From NCBI GenBank assembly GCA_041395945.1, contig JAWKZN010000002.1, forward strand, positions 682,001 to 746,000: a stretch of DNA of 64,000 bases. The letters run 5' to 3'. Positions 26,354-34,786 of the stretch are shown one piece after another. The position numbers were made by a program, and so were the translations under genes. How positions within the stretch are numbered: the stretch's first letter is position 1; the number at the start of each line of letters is the position of its first letter. This stretch comes from Pseudomonadales bacterium. Lineage in GTDB: Bacteria > Pseudomonadota > Gammaproteobacteria > Pseudomonadales > Azotimanducaceae. The notes under the pieces are model-generated. The model was not told the DNA's origin. It ran no database searches and saw only the letters and a program-made list of their open reading frames with translations.

Positions 26354-27000
26354 CGACCTGACTCGGGTTTGTACGCCAGGTAGCCGAGGAAATTTCGGGA
26401 TAGTGCCTCCGCCAGTTCCGCATCCGTGCGGGAATAGGGATTCGGCATCGACTCCGGAAACAGCAGCTGGTCGCGAAGCGCACTGAAGGTGAAGGTCAGG
26501 GCATGGTGCAACCGGGCGTCAAGATCCGGTCCATGCAGTTCCCCACACTGCTTGAAGTTTTCGACAAGCACCGGCAGTGCCGCATTGATCCGCTGGCTTC
26601 TGGCCCGATACCGCGAAGAATTTCCTGCCCGGGCCGTCAATACCAGGGTGCGGAGCAGACCACGACGGGTGCGGTGATAGGTGATCAGAGCCTGGAGAAG
26701 GTGTCCGGCTCTTTCCTCCAGCGACCACGCAGCCGCCCTGGCTTCCTTCATATGGGCCTCCAGCAGGTCTGTCAGCTCCGCCGCGTAGCGCTCGTCCAGA
26801 TGATCGAGCAGAGCGTTCTTGTCAGCAAAGCGCGCATAGAAGGAACCGATCGAAGATTGCGCGCGCCGGGCGATAGCGCTGATCGCAATGTCATCCCAGA
26901 CCTGGGTTTCGAGCAGTGCGGTTGCGGCTTCGAGGATGCGCTCCAGTGTTGCGCGGCTGCGGTCCTGCAGCGGTGGCTGAATGCGGGGTTTCCTGGCCAA
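26350..27000 (-). CDS. TetR-family transcriptional repressor
   Basis: The protein has 216 residues. The N-terminal 60 form the TetR helix-turn-helix domain: ILEAATALLETQVWDDIAISAIARRA followed by SIGSFYARFADKNALLDHL. The C-terminal helices form a ligand pocket of unknown specificity. No ATG is usable near the domain start; a TTG at 27000 gives MARKPRIQPPLQDRS. The stop overlaps the serine-hydrolase start by ATGA, so both are in one operon. A perfect inverted repeat lies just upstream, suggesting autoregulation. Confidence 0.88.
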   Translation of the reverse strand: MARKPRIQPPLQDRSRATLERILEAATALLETQVWDDIAISAIARRAQSSIGSFYARFADKNALLDHLDERYAAELTDLLEAHMKEARAAAWSLEERAGHLLQALITYHRTRRGLLRTLVLTARAGNSSRYRARSQRINAALPVLVENFKQCGELHGPDLDARLHHALTFTFSALRDQLLFPESMPNPYSRTDAELAEALSRNFLGYLAYKPESGR

Positions 27001-27011
27001 TTCAGGCTCGT

Positions 27012-27031
27012 ATTAGAATGTTCATTCTAAT
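27012..27031. promoter_or_regulatory. palindromic operator upstream of tetR-type gene
   Basis: ATTAGAATGTTCATTCTAAT is a perfect inverted repeat of 9-base arms around TT. It lies 12 bases upstream of the TTG start of the TetR-family gene, in the position expected for an autoregulatory operator. It is AT-rich in an otherwise GC-rich region. Confidence 0.75.
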
Positions 27032-27096
27032 TTTAGCGACGGGGTCAGAATGAATGCAAGCAGCGGGTCAGCAACCGGCGGCGGCCGCCCGTTGTA

Positions 27097-27125
27097 TTGG
27101 GAAGTTCGTGCCGAATCCGTATAAT
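27097..27125 (+). promoter_or_regulatory. sigma-70 promoter of tRNA-Arg
   Basis: A -35 element TTGGGA (27097-27102) and a perfect -10 element TATAAT (27120-27125) are spaced by 17 bases. The mature tRNA starts 20 bases after the -10, leaving a 5' leader of about a dozen bases for RNase P to remove. Confidence 0.8.
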
Positions 27126-27144
27126 CGCCGCCCTTCCCAGCGCA

Positions 27145-27221
27145 GCGCCCGTAGCTCAGCTGGATAGAGTACTGGCCTCCGAAGCCAGGGGTCGCGCGTT
27201 CGAATCGCGCCGGGCGCGCCA
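27145..27221 (+). tRNA. tRNA-Arg (CCG)
   Basis: A complete cloverleaf of 77 bases with encoded CCA. The acceptor stem is GCGCCCG with CGGGCGC, the anticodon arm CTGGC/GCCAG encloses CTCCGAA giving CCG, and the T arm is GCGCG TTCGAAT CGCGC. CCG reads the arginine codon CGG. It stands alone behind its own promoter. Confidence 0.95.
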
Positions 27222-27235
27222 ATTCATTGAGGGTG

Positions 27236-28159
27236 TCAGATCTCGAAAGGGCTGTCCGTCAATTCCTCCGACACTCTCCACAACTGTCCGGCTATGGTCT
27301 GGGACCGGGACAACAGGTTCGACGCAACTTTTCGTGGTGCACCACGCATCTCGCCCAGGCCGTCCGGCCCGATGTAGTCGCCGCTCTTCGCTTCTTCGGC
27401 AAACCCTGCAAAAAGTGTTGGCAGTGCACCGTCGGCCGCCGGCTGCGCGACAATCGACGTATACAGCTGAATCAGCGTCTCACCGAAGGCAGAGCCGAGC
27501 ATACGCGGCCCGGCGTAGCCGAGATTCGTGGCTGCGATCCCGGGATGGCAGGCCAGCGCCGCAATTCCGCTCCCGGCACTGCGCAATCTCCGATCCAGCT
27601 CATAGGTAAAGTAAAGATTGGCAAGTTTGCTCTGTCCATATGCAAGCCAGGGATCGTAGAACCAGCGCCCCTCGAGGTTGGCCAGATTCAGGAATCCGAA
27701 ATTGTGGGCAAGGCTCGAAACTGTGACCACGCGAGCCCCGGGGGCCTTCTGCAACAGCGGATAGACCAGTGCGGTGAGAGCGAAGTGCCCGAGGTGGTTG
27801 GTGCCGAACTGCATCTCGAAACCGTCCTCGGTCTCCCGCCGGGGAATCGCCATGACACCGGCGTTGTTGATCAGAACGTCCACCTGGTCACAGCTTTCGC
27901 GCAGTTGGGCCGCACAGGCCCGGACTGAACGCAGCGAGGCGAGATCCAGCATCACCGGTTCGACAGCGGCGCCTGGATTTTCCGCAATCAGTGACTCGCA
28001 GGCCTCCCGTGCGCTGTCCTGGTTACGACAGGCCAGGATCAGCCGTGCGCCTTTGGCTGCCAGTGCCCTGGCCGCTTCGAGACCAATACCGCTGTTGCCG
28101 CCGGTGATGACAACCGTTCTGCCGTCCTGGCGCGGAAGATTACTCAGTGTCCAACTCAT
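27236..28159 (-). CDS. short-chain dehydrogenase/reductase (retinol dehydrogenase-like)
   Basis: The product has 307 residues. The NAD(P) motif TGGNSGIG is at 19-26, LACRN after the second strand favours NADP, NNAG follows in VDVLINNAGVMAIP, and the active site has VSSLAH with the serine and Y-G-Q-S-K. The longer C-terminal part resembles the retinol dehydrogenase/protochlorophyllide reductase-like group. The substrate is unknown. The ATG at 28159 follows AAAGGGG. Immediately upstream lies an array of degenerate 15-bp repeats shared with the divergent SLC13 gene. Confidence 0.88.
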   Translation of the reverse strand: MSWTLSNLPRQDGRTVVITGGNSGIGLEAARALAAKGARLILACRNQDSAREACESLIAENPGAAVEPVMLDLASLRSVRACAAQLRESCDQVDVLINNAGVMAIPRRETEDGFEMQFGTNHLGHFALTALVYPLLQKAPGARVVTVSSLAHNFGFLNLANLEGRWFYDPWLAYGQSKLANLYFTYELDRRLRSAGSGIAALACHPGIAATNLGYAGPRMLGSAFGETLIQLYTSIVAQPAADGALPTLFAGFAEEAKSGDYIGPDGLGEMRGAPRKVASNLLSRSQTIAGQLWRVSEELTDSPFEI

Positions 28160-28258
28160 CAACTGATCCCCTTTCAGCTGCTTCTTTTTTACTGTTCCCT
28201 TTTACCAGGTTCCTTCTGACCGGTCGCCTTTAACCGGTTCTCCTCTCACCTGCTTGCC
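28157..28258. repeat. degenerate 13-15 bp tandem repeat array in divergent promoter region
   Basis: Seven consecutive units of 13 to 15 bases can be aligned at 28157, 28172, 28187, 28200, 28214, 28229 and 28244. A rough consensus on the plus strand is TTTNACCNGNTTCCC. Units such as TTTTACCAGGTTCC, TTTAACCGGTTCTCC and TCTCACCTGCTTGCC show the pattern. It fills the space between the SDR start and the SLC13 leader. On the reverse strand the last unit supplies the AAAGGGG ribosome site of the SDR gene. Confidence 0.65.
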
Positions 28259-28316
28259 TGCATGGACCGGCCGGGTCCGGTGGTACAGTGAGGCAGTCAA
28301 TCACCGAAAGCACACC

Positions 28317-30680
28317 ATGTTCGGCATCGAGACAGACATCCTGCTGGTGTTGTCGATCCTCGGCATCTCGCTGGTGCTTTTCATCACCGAGCAGGTCCGC
28401 ATGGACGTGGTCGCACTCATGGTGCTGTGCGCCCTCGCCCTGACCGGCCTTGTCAGTCCGTCCGACGCTTTCTCAGGATTCAGCAACGCAGCGGTGATCA
28501 CCGTGTGGGCAATGTTCATTCTCAGCGAAGGCCTGAGCAGGGCTGGAATCGCTGACATACTCGGTCGCAGCGTGCTGCGGATCGCCGGTCGCGGCGAAGC
28601 GCGCATGATCGCGGTGATCATGCTGGTCTCCGGAGCGCTGTCCGGCTTCATGAACAACATCGGGGTCGCGGCGCTCATGCTGCCGGTCGTGGTGGACGTC
28701 GCACGGCGTTCCGACATACCCGCACCACGCCTGTTGATGCCCCTCGCCTACGGCACCCTCCTGGGTGGATTGACCACCATGGTGGGTACCCCTCCAAACC
28801 TGCTGGTCAGTGGCGCGCTCAAAGACGCCGGGCTGCAGCCCTTCGGGCTGTTCGACTTCACCCCGCTGGGGGTGATCATTCTCCTGGTCGGTACCGCTTT
28901 CGTTGCGCTCATAGGCAGACATCTGCTGCCACGGACCACGGTGCAGAAAGACGAGGATGGCAGTCGCCGAAACCTGCGGGATCAGTATGGTCTGCGCGAG
29001 CGGATGTTCATGGTTCGAGTGCCGCCGGACGCACTTGCCGCCGGCCGCACCATACAGGAAGTCGGTCTGACAAGGTCAGCCGGTCTTATCATCATCGCTC
29101 TGATGCGCAACTCAGAAACCATGACCCTCCCGGGTTCCTCCACCCGCCTGCAGGCCGGAGACCTCATGCTGGTGCAGGGGCGCACGGAGCGTTTCGAAGC
29201 GCTGCGGAAGTGGGGTGAGCTGACCATCGAGCGGGAGTCACCGATTCTCAAGGAACGCATCTCGGAAGAGCTCGAGATACGCGAACTGCACATCGCCGAA
29301 GAATCCAGTCTCATCGGCGAGCCGGTCCGGCACCGGGAGTTCCGGGACCGCTACTCGATCAACGTGCTCGCCGTGCGTCGCGGCACAGAAGTCTGGCGAA
29401 CCAATCTGGGAGCGGTGCCTCTGCACGCCGGCGATCATCTGCTCGTGCAGTGCAATCCGGACAACGCGGCTGCCCTGGAAAAATCCGCCGAGTTCGATGC
29501 AGCGGCGAAGGTCAGCAACGAAGACCTGCTGCAGCTCTACGAGCTTGAGGATCGTGTGTTCGTTATCCATGTGCCGAAAGAGTCTGAGCTGGAAGGACTG
29601 AGTCTCAGTGAGACCCGCCTGGCAGACGCATTCGACTTCCGCCTGCTGGCCGTCATGCGCGAATCCGAACTGCAGGTAATGCCCGGCTCAGATGTCACAG
29701 TGATGGGTGGGGACCTGATTTTCGTGCAGGGCCGTCCGGAAGATGTGGACGTGCTGCGTGGTCTGCAGGAACTTCGAGTGCAGTACGACCCGTCTTCCCA
29801 CCTCGACGTCTTCGAGTCGGACGCTTTGCAGATGGTTGAGGCCACGCTGCATCCACACTCCTCCCTGTCAGGTAAGAGTGTCGCCGAGCTGGATCTGCGA
29901 GGCCGTTATCAGCTCGAACTCATCGCCATCTGGCGCAATGGCCGACCCTACCGTTCCGACCTCGGCGCCATGAAGCTGGAACTCGGAGATGCGGTGCTCG
30001 TCGTCGGGCCACGGGAGCGCCTGGTCACCTTCGAGCGGGATCCGGAATTCATTGTGCTCACCCCCCTGACGTCAACCGCCCTGGATACCAGCAAGGCACC
30101 GATGGCCGGCTTCATCATGCTTGCTGTTGTATCGGTAGTGCTTCTCGAATGGTTGCCGATTGCCATTGCGGCTGTCAGCGGCGCAACCGCCATGGTGCTG
30201 ACCGGATGCCTGAGTATGGAAAATGCCTATCGGGCCATCGAATGGCGCTCCATTTTTCTGATTGCCGGCATGCTGCCCCTGGGAGTAGCCATGACAGACA
30301 CGGGTGCCGCAACCTTTGTTGCGGATGCCGTCATGTCCTCGCTCGGCGACTACGGACCCTGGGCAGTTCTGCTCGGGCTTTATGGAGTCACCGCACTCGC
30401 CACCATGATCGTGCCCACAGCTGCGCTGGTCGTGCTGATGGCGCCCATCGTGCTCACTGCCAGTGCGGAGATCGGCATGTCACCCTATCCGGCGATGATG
30501 GCGGTGGCCATCGCAGCCTCTGCGAGCTTCACCAGTCCGATATCTCACCCCGCCAATGTCCTCGTGATGGGTCCCGGCGGGTACCGCTTCGTTGACTATC
30601 TGAAACTCGGTGTGCCTCTGACACTTGTGGTATTCGGTGTGGTCTATCTGCTGCTGCCCGTGTTCTGGCCGCTCAACTAG
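28317..30680 (+). CDS. SLC13/DASS-type permease with four RCK_C-like repeats
   Basis: This 787-residue membrane protein has an N-terminal transport half (about residues 1-210, with GFMNNIGVAALMLPV and LLGGLTTMVGTPPNLLVSG), a large cytoplasmic insert (about 215-570) and a C-terminal transport half (590-787, with FTSPISHPANVLVMGPGGY). The two NxG/TPPN-type loops are the ion and substrate sites of divalent-anion:sodium symporters. The insert holds four repeats, each ending in a GD-x-L-x-V-type strand: LQAGDLMLVQG, LHAGDHLLVQC, VMGGDLIFVQG and LELGDAVLVVG. Relatives normally carry two RCK_C domains. The likely substrate is a dicarboxylate, sulfate or similar anion. Confidence 0.88.
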   Translation: MFGIETDILLVLSILGISLVLFITEQVRMDVVALMVLCALALTGLVSPSDAFSGFSNAAVITVWAMFILSEGLSRAGIADILGRSVLRIAGRGEARMIAVIMLVSGALSGFMNNIGVAALMLPVVVDVARRSDIPAPRLLMPLAYGTLLGGLTTMVGTPPNLLVSGALKDAGLQPFGLFDFTPLGVIILLVGTAFVALIGRHLLPRTTVQKDEDGSRRNLRDQYGLRERMFMVRVPPDALAAGRTIQEVGLTRSAGLIIIALMRNSETMTLPGSSTRLQAGDLMLVQGRTERFEALRKWGELTIERESPILKERISEELEIRELHIAEESSLIGEPVRHREFRDRYSINVLAVRRGTEVWRTNLGAVPLHAGDHLLVQCNPDNAAALEKSAEFDAAAKVSNEDLLQLYELEDRVFVIHVPKESELEGLSLSETRLADAFDFRLLAVMRESELQVMPGSDVTVMGGDLIFVQGRPEDVDVLRGLQELRVQYDPSSHLDVFESDALQMVEATLHPHSSLSGKSVAELDLRGRYQLELIAIWRNGRPYRSDLGAMKLELGDAVLVVGPRERLVTFERDPEFIVLTPLTSTALDTSKAPMAGFIMLAVVSVVLLEWLPIAIAAVSGATAMVLTGCLSMENAYRAIEWRSIFLIAGMLPLGVAMTDTGAATFVADAVMSSLGDYGPWAVLLGLYGVTALATMIVPTAALVVLMAPIVLTASAEIGMSPYPAMMAVAIAASASFTSPISHPANVLVMGPGGYRFVDYLKLGVPLTLVVFGVVYLLLPVFWPLN

Positions 30681-30714
30681 GGAACCTCTGATTAAGTGGT
30701 GGATTCCCTGCGAC

Positions 30715-31020
30715 TCACTCAGGCGCATGGAGCCGAGTCGAGCTTTCAAGGTATCTCCTGTCTTCCATGGAACGCTTCGCGTTCTCAGCGATCGAGTCCC
30801 ACTCAGACTGTTTCATGCAGACACGCTGAGTGATACGTGTACCCGTGGCCTTCACCCGCTTACAGACGCGCGGGTCCGCTGCAGCGGATTTCACGGGCTG
30901 CGCGGAGTCGGACGCTGTTCCTTCTGTGGCGGACACTGATGCAGACGCTGCAAGCAGCAGCCAGAGTACGACGGCTCCAGTTTTCCTTTCCAATTTACCC
31001 CCAGTTGCCTCCAGCGCCAT
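30715..31020 (-). CDS. small exported protein of unknown function
   Basis: The product has 101 residues from the ATG at 31020. A hydrophobic signal (VVLWLLLAASASVSA) is followed by a short polar region and the motif DPRVCKRVKATGTRITQRVC with two cysteines that could form a disulfide. Similar short periplasmic proteins with the C-x-x-V-K-x-T-G-T-R-I pattern are common in gammaproteobacteria as hypothetical proteins. The frame continues upstream to 31056 without a better start. Function unknown. Confidence 0.7.
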   Translation of the reverse strand: MALEATGGKLERKTGAVVLWLLLAASASVSATEGTASDSAQPVKSAAADPRVCKRVKATGTRITQRVCMKQSEWDSIAENAKRSMEDRRYLESSTRLHAPE

Positions 31021-31247
31021 TCTGGATCGATTGCGCCTGATCGAATCAGCATGCATTCACTCTAGTGAGCCTCTGACCATCTATCAACGCCTGCCCGATT
31101 GACCAGCCAGAGCACCAGCGACAGCCATCATTGGCGGCAGCGGGCACGGCGGGTACACTGACCACGGGAGAGGGAAAGCAATGCAGCGTAGCCGGCGTCG
31201 CCGGCACTCGCGCTTCGATTTCTCAGCGCGGGGAGGCGCCTGATACA

Positions 31248-32597
31248 TTGTCCAGTCTAACACCATCCGGTCCAGCACAGTTTTCGCCCGGCTACCGCAA
31301 CTACGCTCTGGCGGTCCTGTTTCTCGGCTATGTGGTCAACTTCGTGGATCGCTCGATCCTCGGAATTCTGCTCGAACCCATCAAACTCGATCTGGATCTG
31401 AGCGACAGTCAACTCGGGTTGCTCGGCGGCCTGGCTTTCGCGTTGTTCTATACCACCCTCGGCGTGCCGATTGCCGCGCTCGCGGATCGAACCAGTCGGG
31501 TCAGAATCCTTTCCATAGCGATGATCGTCTGGAGTGCGATGACGGCCGTCTGTGGTCTTGCCCAGAGCTTCATGGCGCTGCTGATTGCGCGCATCGGTGT
31601 GGGTGTCGGCGAGGCTGGTGCCAGCCCACCCTCTCATTCACTGATTTCTGATTATTTTCCACTCGAAAAGCGGGCTACAGCACTGTCGATCTACGCGCTT
31701 GGCATTCCTTTCGGCTCCATGGTGGGCAATTTTGTCGGTGGCTGGGGCGCTGAGGAACTTGGCTGGCGCATGACGTTCGTCCTCGTTGGTCTGCCTGGAA
31801 TCGCCATCGCCCTGCTCATTCTGTTCACACTGCGGGAGCCGCCCCGGGGTCTGTCGGACAAACTGAAAGCCCAGGTCCCGGGTGCACCACCCGCAGCCGA
31901 AGAAAAAGCGCCGGATGTCAAGGTGGTACTGGCCCGGCTCTGGGAGCGCAGGGCCTTCCGCCACCTGGGCGTAGCAGCAGGACTACACGCCTTCGTCGGC
32001 TACGGTGCCGGCACCTGGAATGCGCCCTTCCTCATCCGCATGCACGACGTGCCCCTGACGGAAGTCGGCGCCTGGCTCGCCGCCATCTCAGGGGTTGGCG
32101 CCATCGGTACTTTCCTGGGCGGATATCTGTCGGACCGGCTGTTCGATCGCACCAACAACCATCGCTGGTATATGTGGGTCCCCGGCATCTCCACAGCCGC
32201 GATGGTGCCATTCCAGTTCATCGCCTACCTGTATGGAGGCATCTGGGCGGTTGTGCCCTCTCTGGGTCTGGTCGCGATACTGGGCGGCATGTACCTGGGA
32301 CCCTCCTTCGCCATGACCCAGGCGCTGGTGACTCCGCGTATGCGGGCAGTGGCTTCCGCCATTCTGCTGTTCATGCTCAATCTGATCGGTATGGGCCTCG
32401 GACCTTACTTTGTCGGCATCGCCAGTGACCTCCTGGCGCCGGCCACGGGCCATGAATCCCTGCGCTACGCACTCTGTCTCGCCGTGCTCGTCAACGTCTG
32501 GGCCACTGTGCATTACTTCATTGGTGCGCGATCGCTGAATGCGGATCTCGCGAAAAACGAACCGGCGAACGTATCTGCCGCCGCTGCGGCCAGATGA
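31248..32597 (+). CDS. MFS transporter, spinster-like
   Basis: This protein has about 449 residues and twelve helices. NFVDRSILGILLEPIKLDLDL and ARIGVGVGEAGASPPSHSLI are typical of the spinster-like group found beside catabolic genes in proteobacteria. Motif A is PIAALADRTSRVRIL. No ATG fits; I chose the TTG at 31248 because GGGAGG lies 12 bases upstream and the protein begins shortly before helix 1, while the open frame upstream to 31131 is not protein-like. The stop overlaps the PhyH gene by ATGA, so transporter and dioxygenase are cotranscribed and may share a substrate. Confidence 0.85.
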   Translation: MSSLTPSGPAQFSPGYRNYALAVLFLGYVVNFVDRSILGILLEPIKLDLDLSDSQLGLLGGLAFALFYTTLGVPIAALADRTSRVRILSIAMIVWSAMTAVCGLAQSFMALLIARIGVGVGEAGASPPSHSLISDYFPLEKRATALSIYALGIPFGSMVGNFVGGWGAEELGWRMTFVLVGLPGIAIALLILFTLREPPRGLSDKLKAQVPGAPPAAEEKAPDVKVVLARLWERRAFRHLGVAAGLHAFVGYGAGTWNAPFLIRMHDVPLTEVGAWLAAISGVGAIGTFLGGYLSDRLFDRTNNHRWYMWVPGISTAAMVPFQFIAYLYGGIWAVVPSLGLVAILGGMYLGPSFAMTQALVTPRMRAVASAILLFMLNLIGMGLGPYFVGIASDLLAPATGHESLRYALCLAVLVNVWATVHYFIGARSLNADLAKNEPANVSAAAAAR

Positions 32598-33394
32598 GGA
32601 TGGACAGCCATCTCAGCGCCATCAGGGAGCAGGGTTTCACCATCCTGGAAGCGCAGATTTCTGATCCGCTGATCCGCCAGCTCCGCAGTGAGCTGGCCCC
32701 CTTTCTGGCGGGAGAGCACTTCGGACGCAACGACTTCGAAGGCTTCCGCAGCGAACGGGTCTACGCCCTGCTCGCGAAGTCTCCGGCTGTGGCCGGACTG
32801 ATCGAGCACCCCTCGGTTCTCGCCCTGACCGACGCACTGCTGCCGAAAAACTACCTGCTGTCTGCGGCCCTGGCGATCAACGTGCATCCGGGAGAAAACG
32901 CACAGGACTGGCACATCGACGACGCCAGCGGCAGCGGTGGACATCCAGCGTTCGCGCGCCCCCGCAGCCACTACGGAATCAGTGCAATCTGGGCCCTGGA
33001 CGACTTCCTGGAAAACAACGGCGCAACCGAGCTGGTACCGGGCAGTCACCGCTGGGAGCGCGAGCGTGAGCCCCGGCCGGATGAGATCGTCAAGGCTCTG
33101 ATGCCCGCGGGTTCGGTGCTGGTGTTCGCCGGCAATCTGCTGCACCGGGGCGGCGCCAATCACTCAACGCGTACCCGGCTCGCCATTACCCCCCAGTACT
33201 GCATGCCCTGGATGCGTCAGATCGAGAACATGCCACTCGCGGCTCCGCCACAGATCGCCAGGCGCTACAGCGAACGGCTGCAGGAACTGCTGGGCTACAG
33301 CATCGTCGAGCCGGGATTCACCGGTTACGTCAACGGTCGACACCCGAAGCATCTGATCGACAGCGATTACCGCGGCCGCAAGCACCAGCAGTAA
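32594..33394 (+). CDS. phytanoyl-CoA dioxygenase (PhyH) family protein
   Basis: A 266-residue Fe(II)/2-oxoglutarate oxygenase. The iron site is H107-I-D109 in DWHIDD with the distal histidine in LLHRGGANHS, followed by the arginine in TRTRLAI expected for 2-oxoglutarate. ATELVPGSHRWERERE is a PhyH-family motif. It hydroxylates an unknown organic substrate. Translation is coupled to the upstream MFS gene by ATGA. Two ATG codons two apart (32594 and 32600) are both possible starts. Confidence 0.87.
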   Translation: MRMDSHLSAIREQGFTILEAQISDPLIRQLRSELAPFLAGEHFGRNDFEGFRSERVYALLAKSPAVAGLIEHPSVLALTDALLPKNYLLSAALAINVHPGENAQDWHIDDASGSGGHPAFARPRSHYGISAIWALDDFLENNGATELVPGSHRWEREREPRPDEIVKALMPAGSVLVFAGNLLHRGGANHSTRTRLAITPQYCMPWMRQIENMPLAAPPQIARRYSERLQELLGYSIVEPGFTGYVNGRHPKHLIDSDYRGRKHQQ

Positions 33395-33421
33395 CCACCG
33401 GGACAGCCAGCCTTCGAGGAC

Positions 33422-34786
33422 TCAGATCATGAGTCCCAGCGGCGGGGTGCCGGACTCCGGTGAATAGAAGCGCCGGATGTTGGGCAGTACACGATCCAGA
33501 TCCACCGGGGCCACCCCGAACCACAGGGCAAGCTCGGCGTAGAACAGGTCCGTGCCTGTAGTCGGGATGTAGCGTCCACGACCGACATCGAGGGGGTTGC
33601 CCGGCACAATCTCCGGATAACTTCCATAGATGTTTCTGCCCGACACACCCGCACCCATGACAAGATTGTGACCACCCCAGCCGTGATCCGAACCCTTGCC
33701 ATTGGATGTCAGGGTGCGGCCGAAATCCGAAATAGTGAAAGTGGTGACACAATCGCTCACGCCGAGCTCGGTCAGCGCCGAATGGAATTCAGACAGGCCA
33801 CGACTGACGCCGGGCAGCATGGCAGCCTGCTGCGGCAGCACATCATCATGGTGGTCCCAGCCACCAAGCGTCACGAAGAAGGTCTGACGACTCACTCCCA
33901 GCTGGTCCCGCACACTGATGATCCGGGCAATCCGGGCCAGGGCCGCAGACAACCCGCCGGCTGAGAATACCGTGTTGAGCACCGGTGCTGCCGCGAGCGC
34001 GGCTCTGAGCTGTGCGCCGGAGTCGATCGCATCCCGCAATTCCGCGGAATAGGTTGATCTGAAAGGGTCCGCGTGAGGGATCGCAAGCAGTGCATCCAGT
34101 GCCCCGGTAAATAGCGGGCTTCCCCCTTCACCGCTGCCGTAGCCCGCCACCTCCCGGACACCTTCCACTGCATCCACACTGTAGCCGGTTACCTCCGTGC
34201 CGGTCTGGAACAGATTGGTGCCCGAGAGTGAAATGTTCATCGACACGGGTCCGGATGGCAGCATGGGCTGCAGCACGTCGGCCATCCTGCCGCCGAATCC
34301 CGTGGCGATCCGACGATCCGGCACCGACGTCTGCCACTGGGCAATCTGGTCAGAGTGGGAAAACAGGCCGAGGGGCAGCAGCGCGCTGCCACTGTCATAG
34401 GCGACGCGATCGGTCGGTTCCGCCAGAGATCCCACATTGGCAAGGAAGGCAAGATCGCCTGAATCGAACAGATCCCGCACTTCCCCCATGCCCGGATGCA
34501 GGGCGAACTGCCGGCCGTCCGTACCGCTGTAGTTCAGGGGCAGGATGTCCGCCCGTGGCAGCGCGAGGTCTGCACGCATCACCCTGTACGCATCGTGGCG
34601 GGCGGTGTCGTAAGGTATGAGCATGTTGAAGGAATCCGCGCCGCCTGCGAGCAGAATACAGACAAGCGCTTTGTAGTCGTCGCCGGGAGCGGCTCTGCTG
34701 AACCCCGGCAGGGTCGCCAGCTGAGTCCCGGCAGCCAGTGTCAGGGCACCACTGTGTTGCAGGAAACGTCGCCGTGTCGTGGCCAT
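33422..34786 (-). CDS. DUF1501 domain protein, Tat-exported
   Basis: The 454-residue protein starts with a twin-arginine-type signal (TTRRRFLQHSGALTLAAG), so it should be folded before export. The body is DUF1501, an alkaline-phosphatase/sulfatase-like fold of unknown function: CILLAGGADSFNMLIPYD near the start, LGGWDHHDDVLPQQAAML in the middle and TISDFGRTLTSNGKGSDHGWGGH, which contains the conserved Asp/His positions. Genes of this family nearly always follow a DUF1800 gene, as here, with ATG and stop overlapping by one base. Their joint role is not established. Confidence 0.9.
   Translation of the reverse strand: MATTRRRFLQHSGALTLAAGTQLATLPGFSRAAPGDDYKALVCILLAGGADSFNMLIPYDTARHDAYRVMRADLALPRADILPLNYSGTDGRQFALHPGMGEVRDLFDSGDLAFLANVGSLAEPTDRVAYDSGSALLPLGLFSHSDQIAQWQTSVPDRRIATGFGGRMADVLQPMLPSGPVSMNISLSGTNLFQTGTEVTGYSVDAVEGVREVAGYGSGEGGSPLFTGALDALLAIPHADPFRSTYSAELRDAIDSGAQLRAALAAAPVLNTVFSAGGLSAALARIARIISVRDQLGVSRQTFFVTLGGWDHHDDVLPQQAAMLPGVSRGLSEFHSALTELGVSDCVTTFTISDFGRTLTSNGKGSDHGWGGHNLVMGAGVSGRNIYGSYPEIVPGNPLDVGRGRYIPTTGTDLFYAELALWFGVAPVDLDRVLPNIRRFYSPESGTPPLGLMI

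Noticed and set aside
22111..27221. Two tRNA genes as possible integration sites of a mobile island
   Set aside because: No integrase gene and no duplicated tRNA 3' end was found near tRNA-Val or tRNA-Arg.
28157..28258. CRISPR array
   Set aside because: The units are contiguous and degenerate, without spacers, and no cas gene is present.
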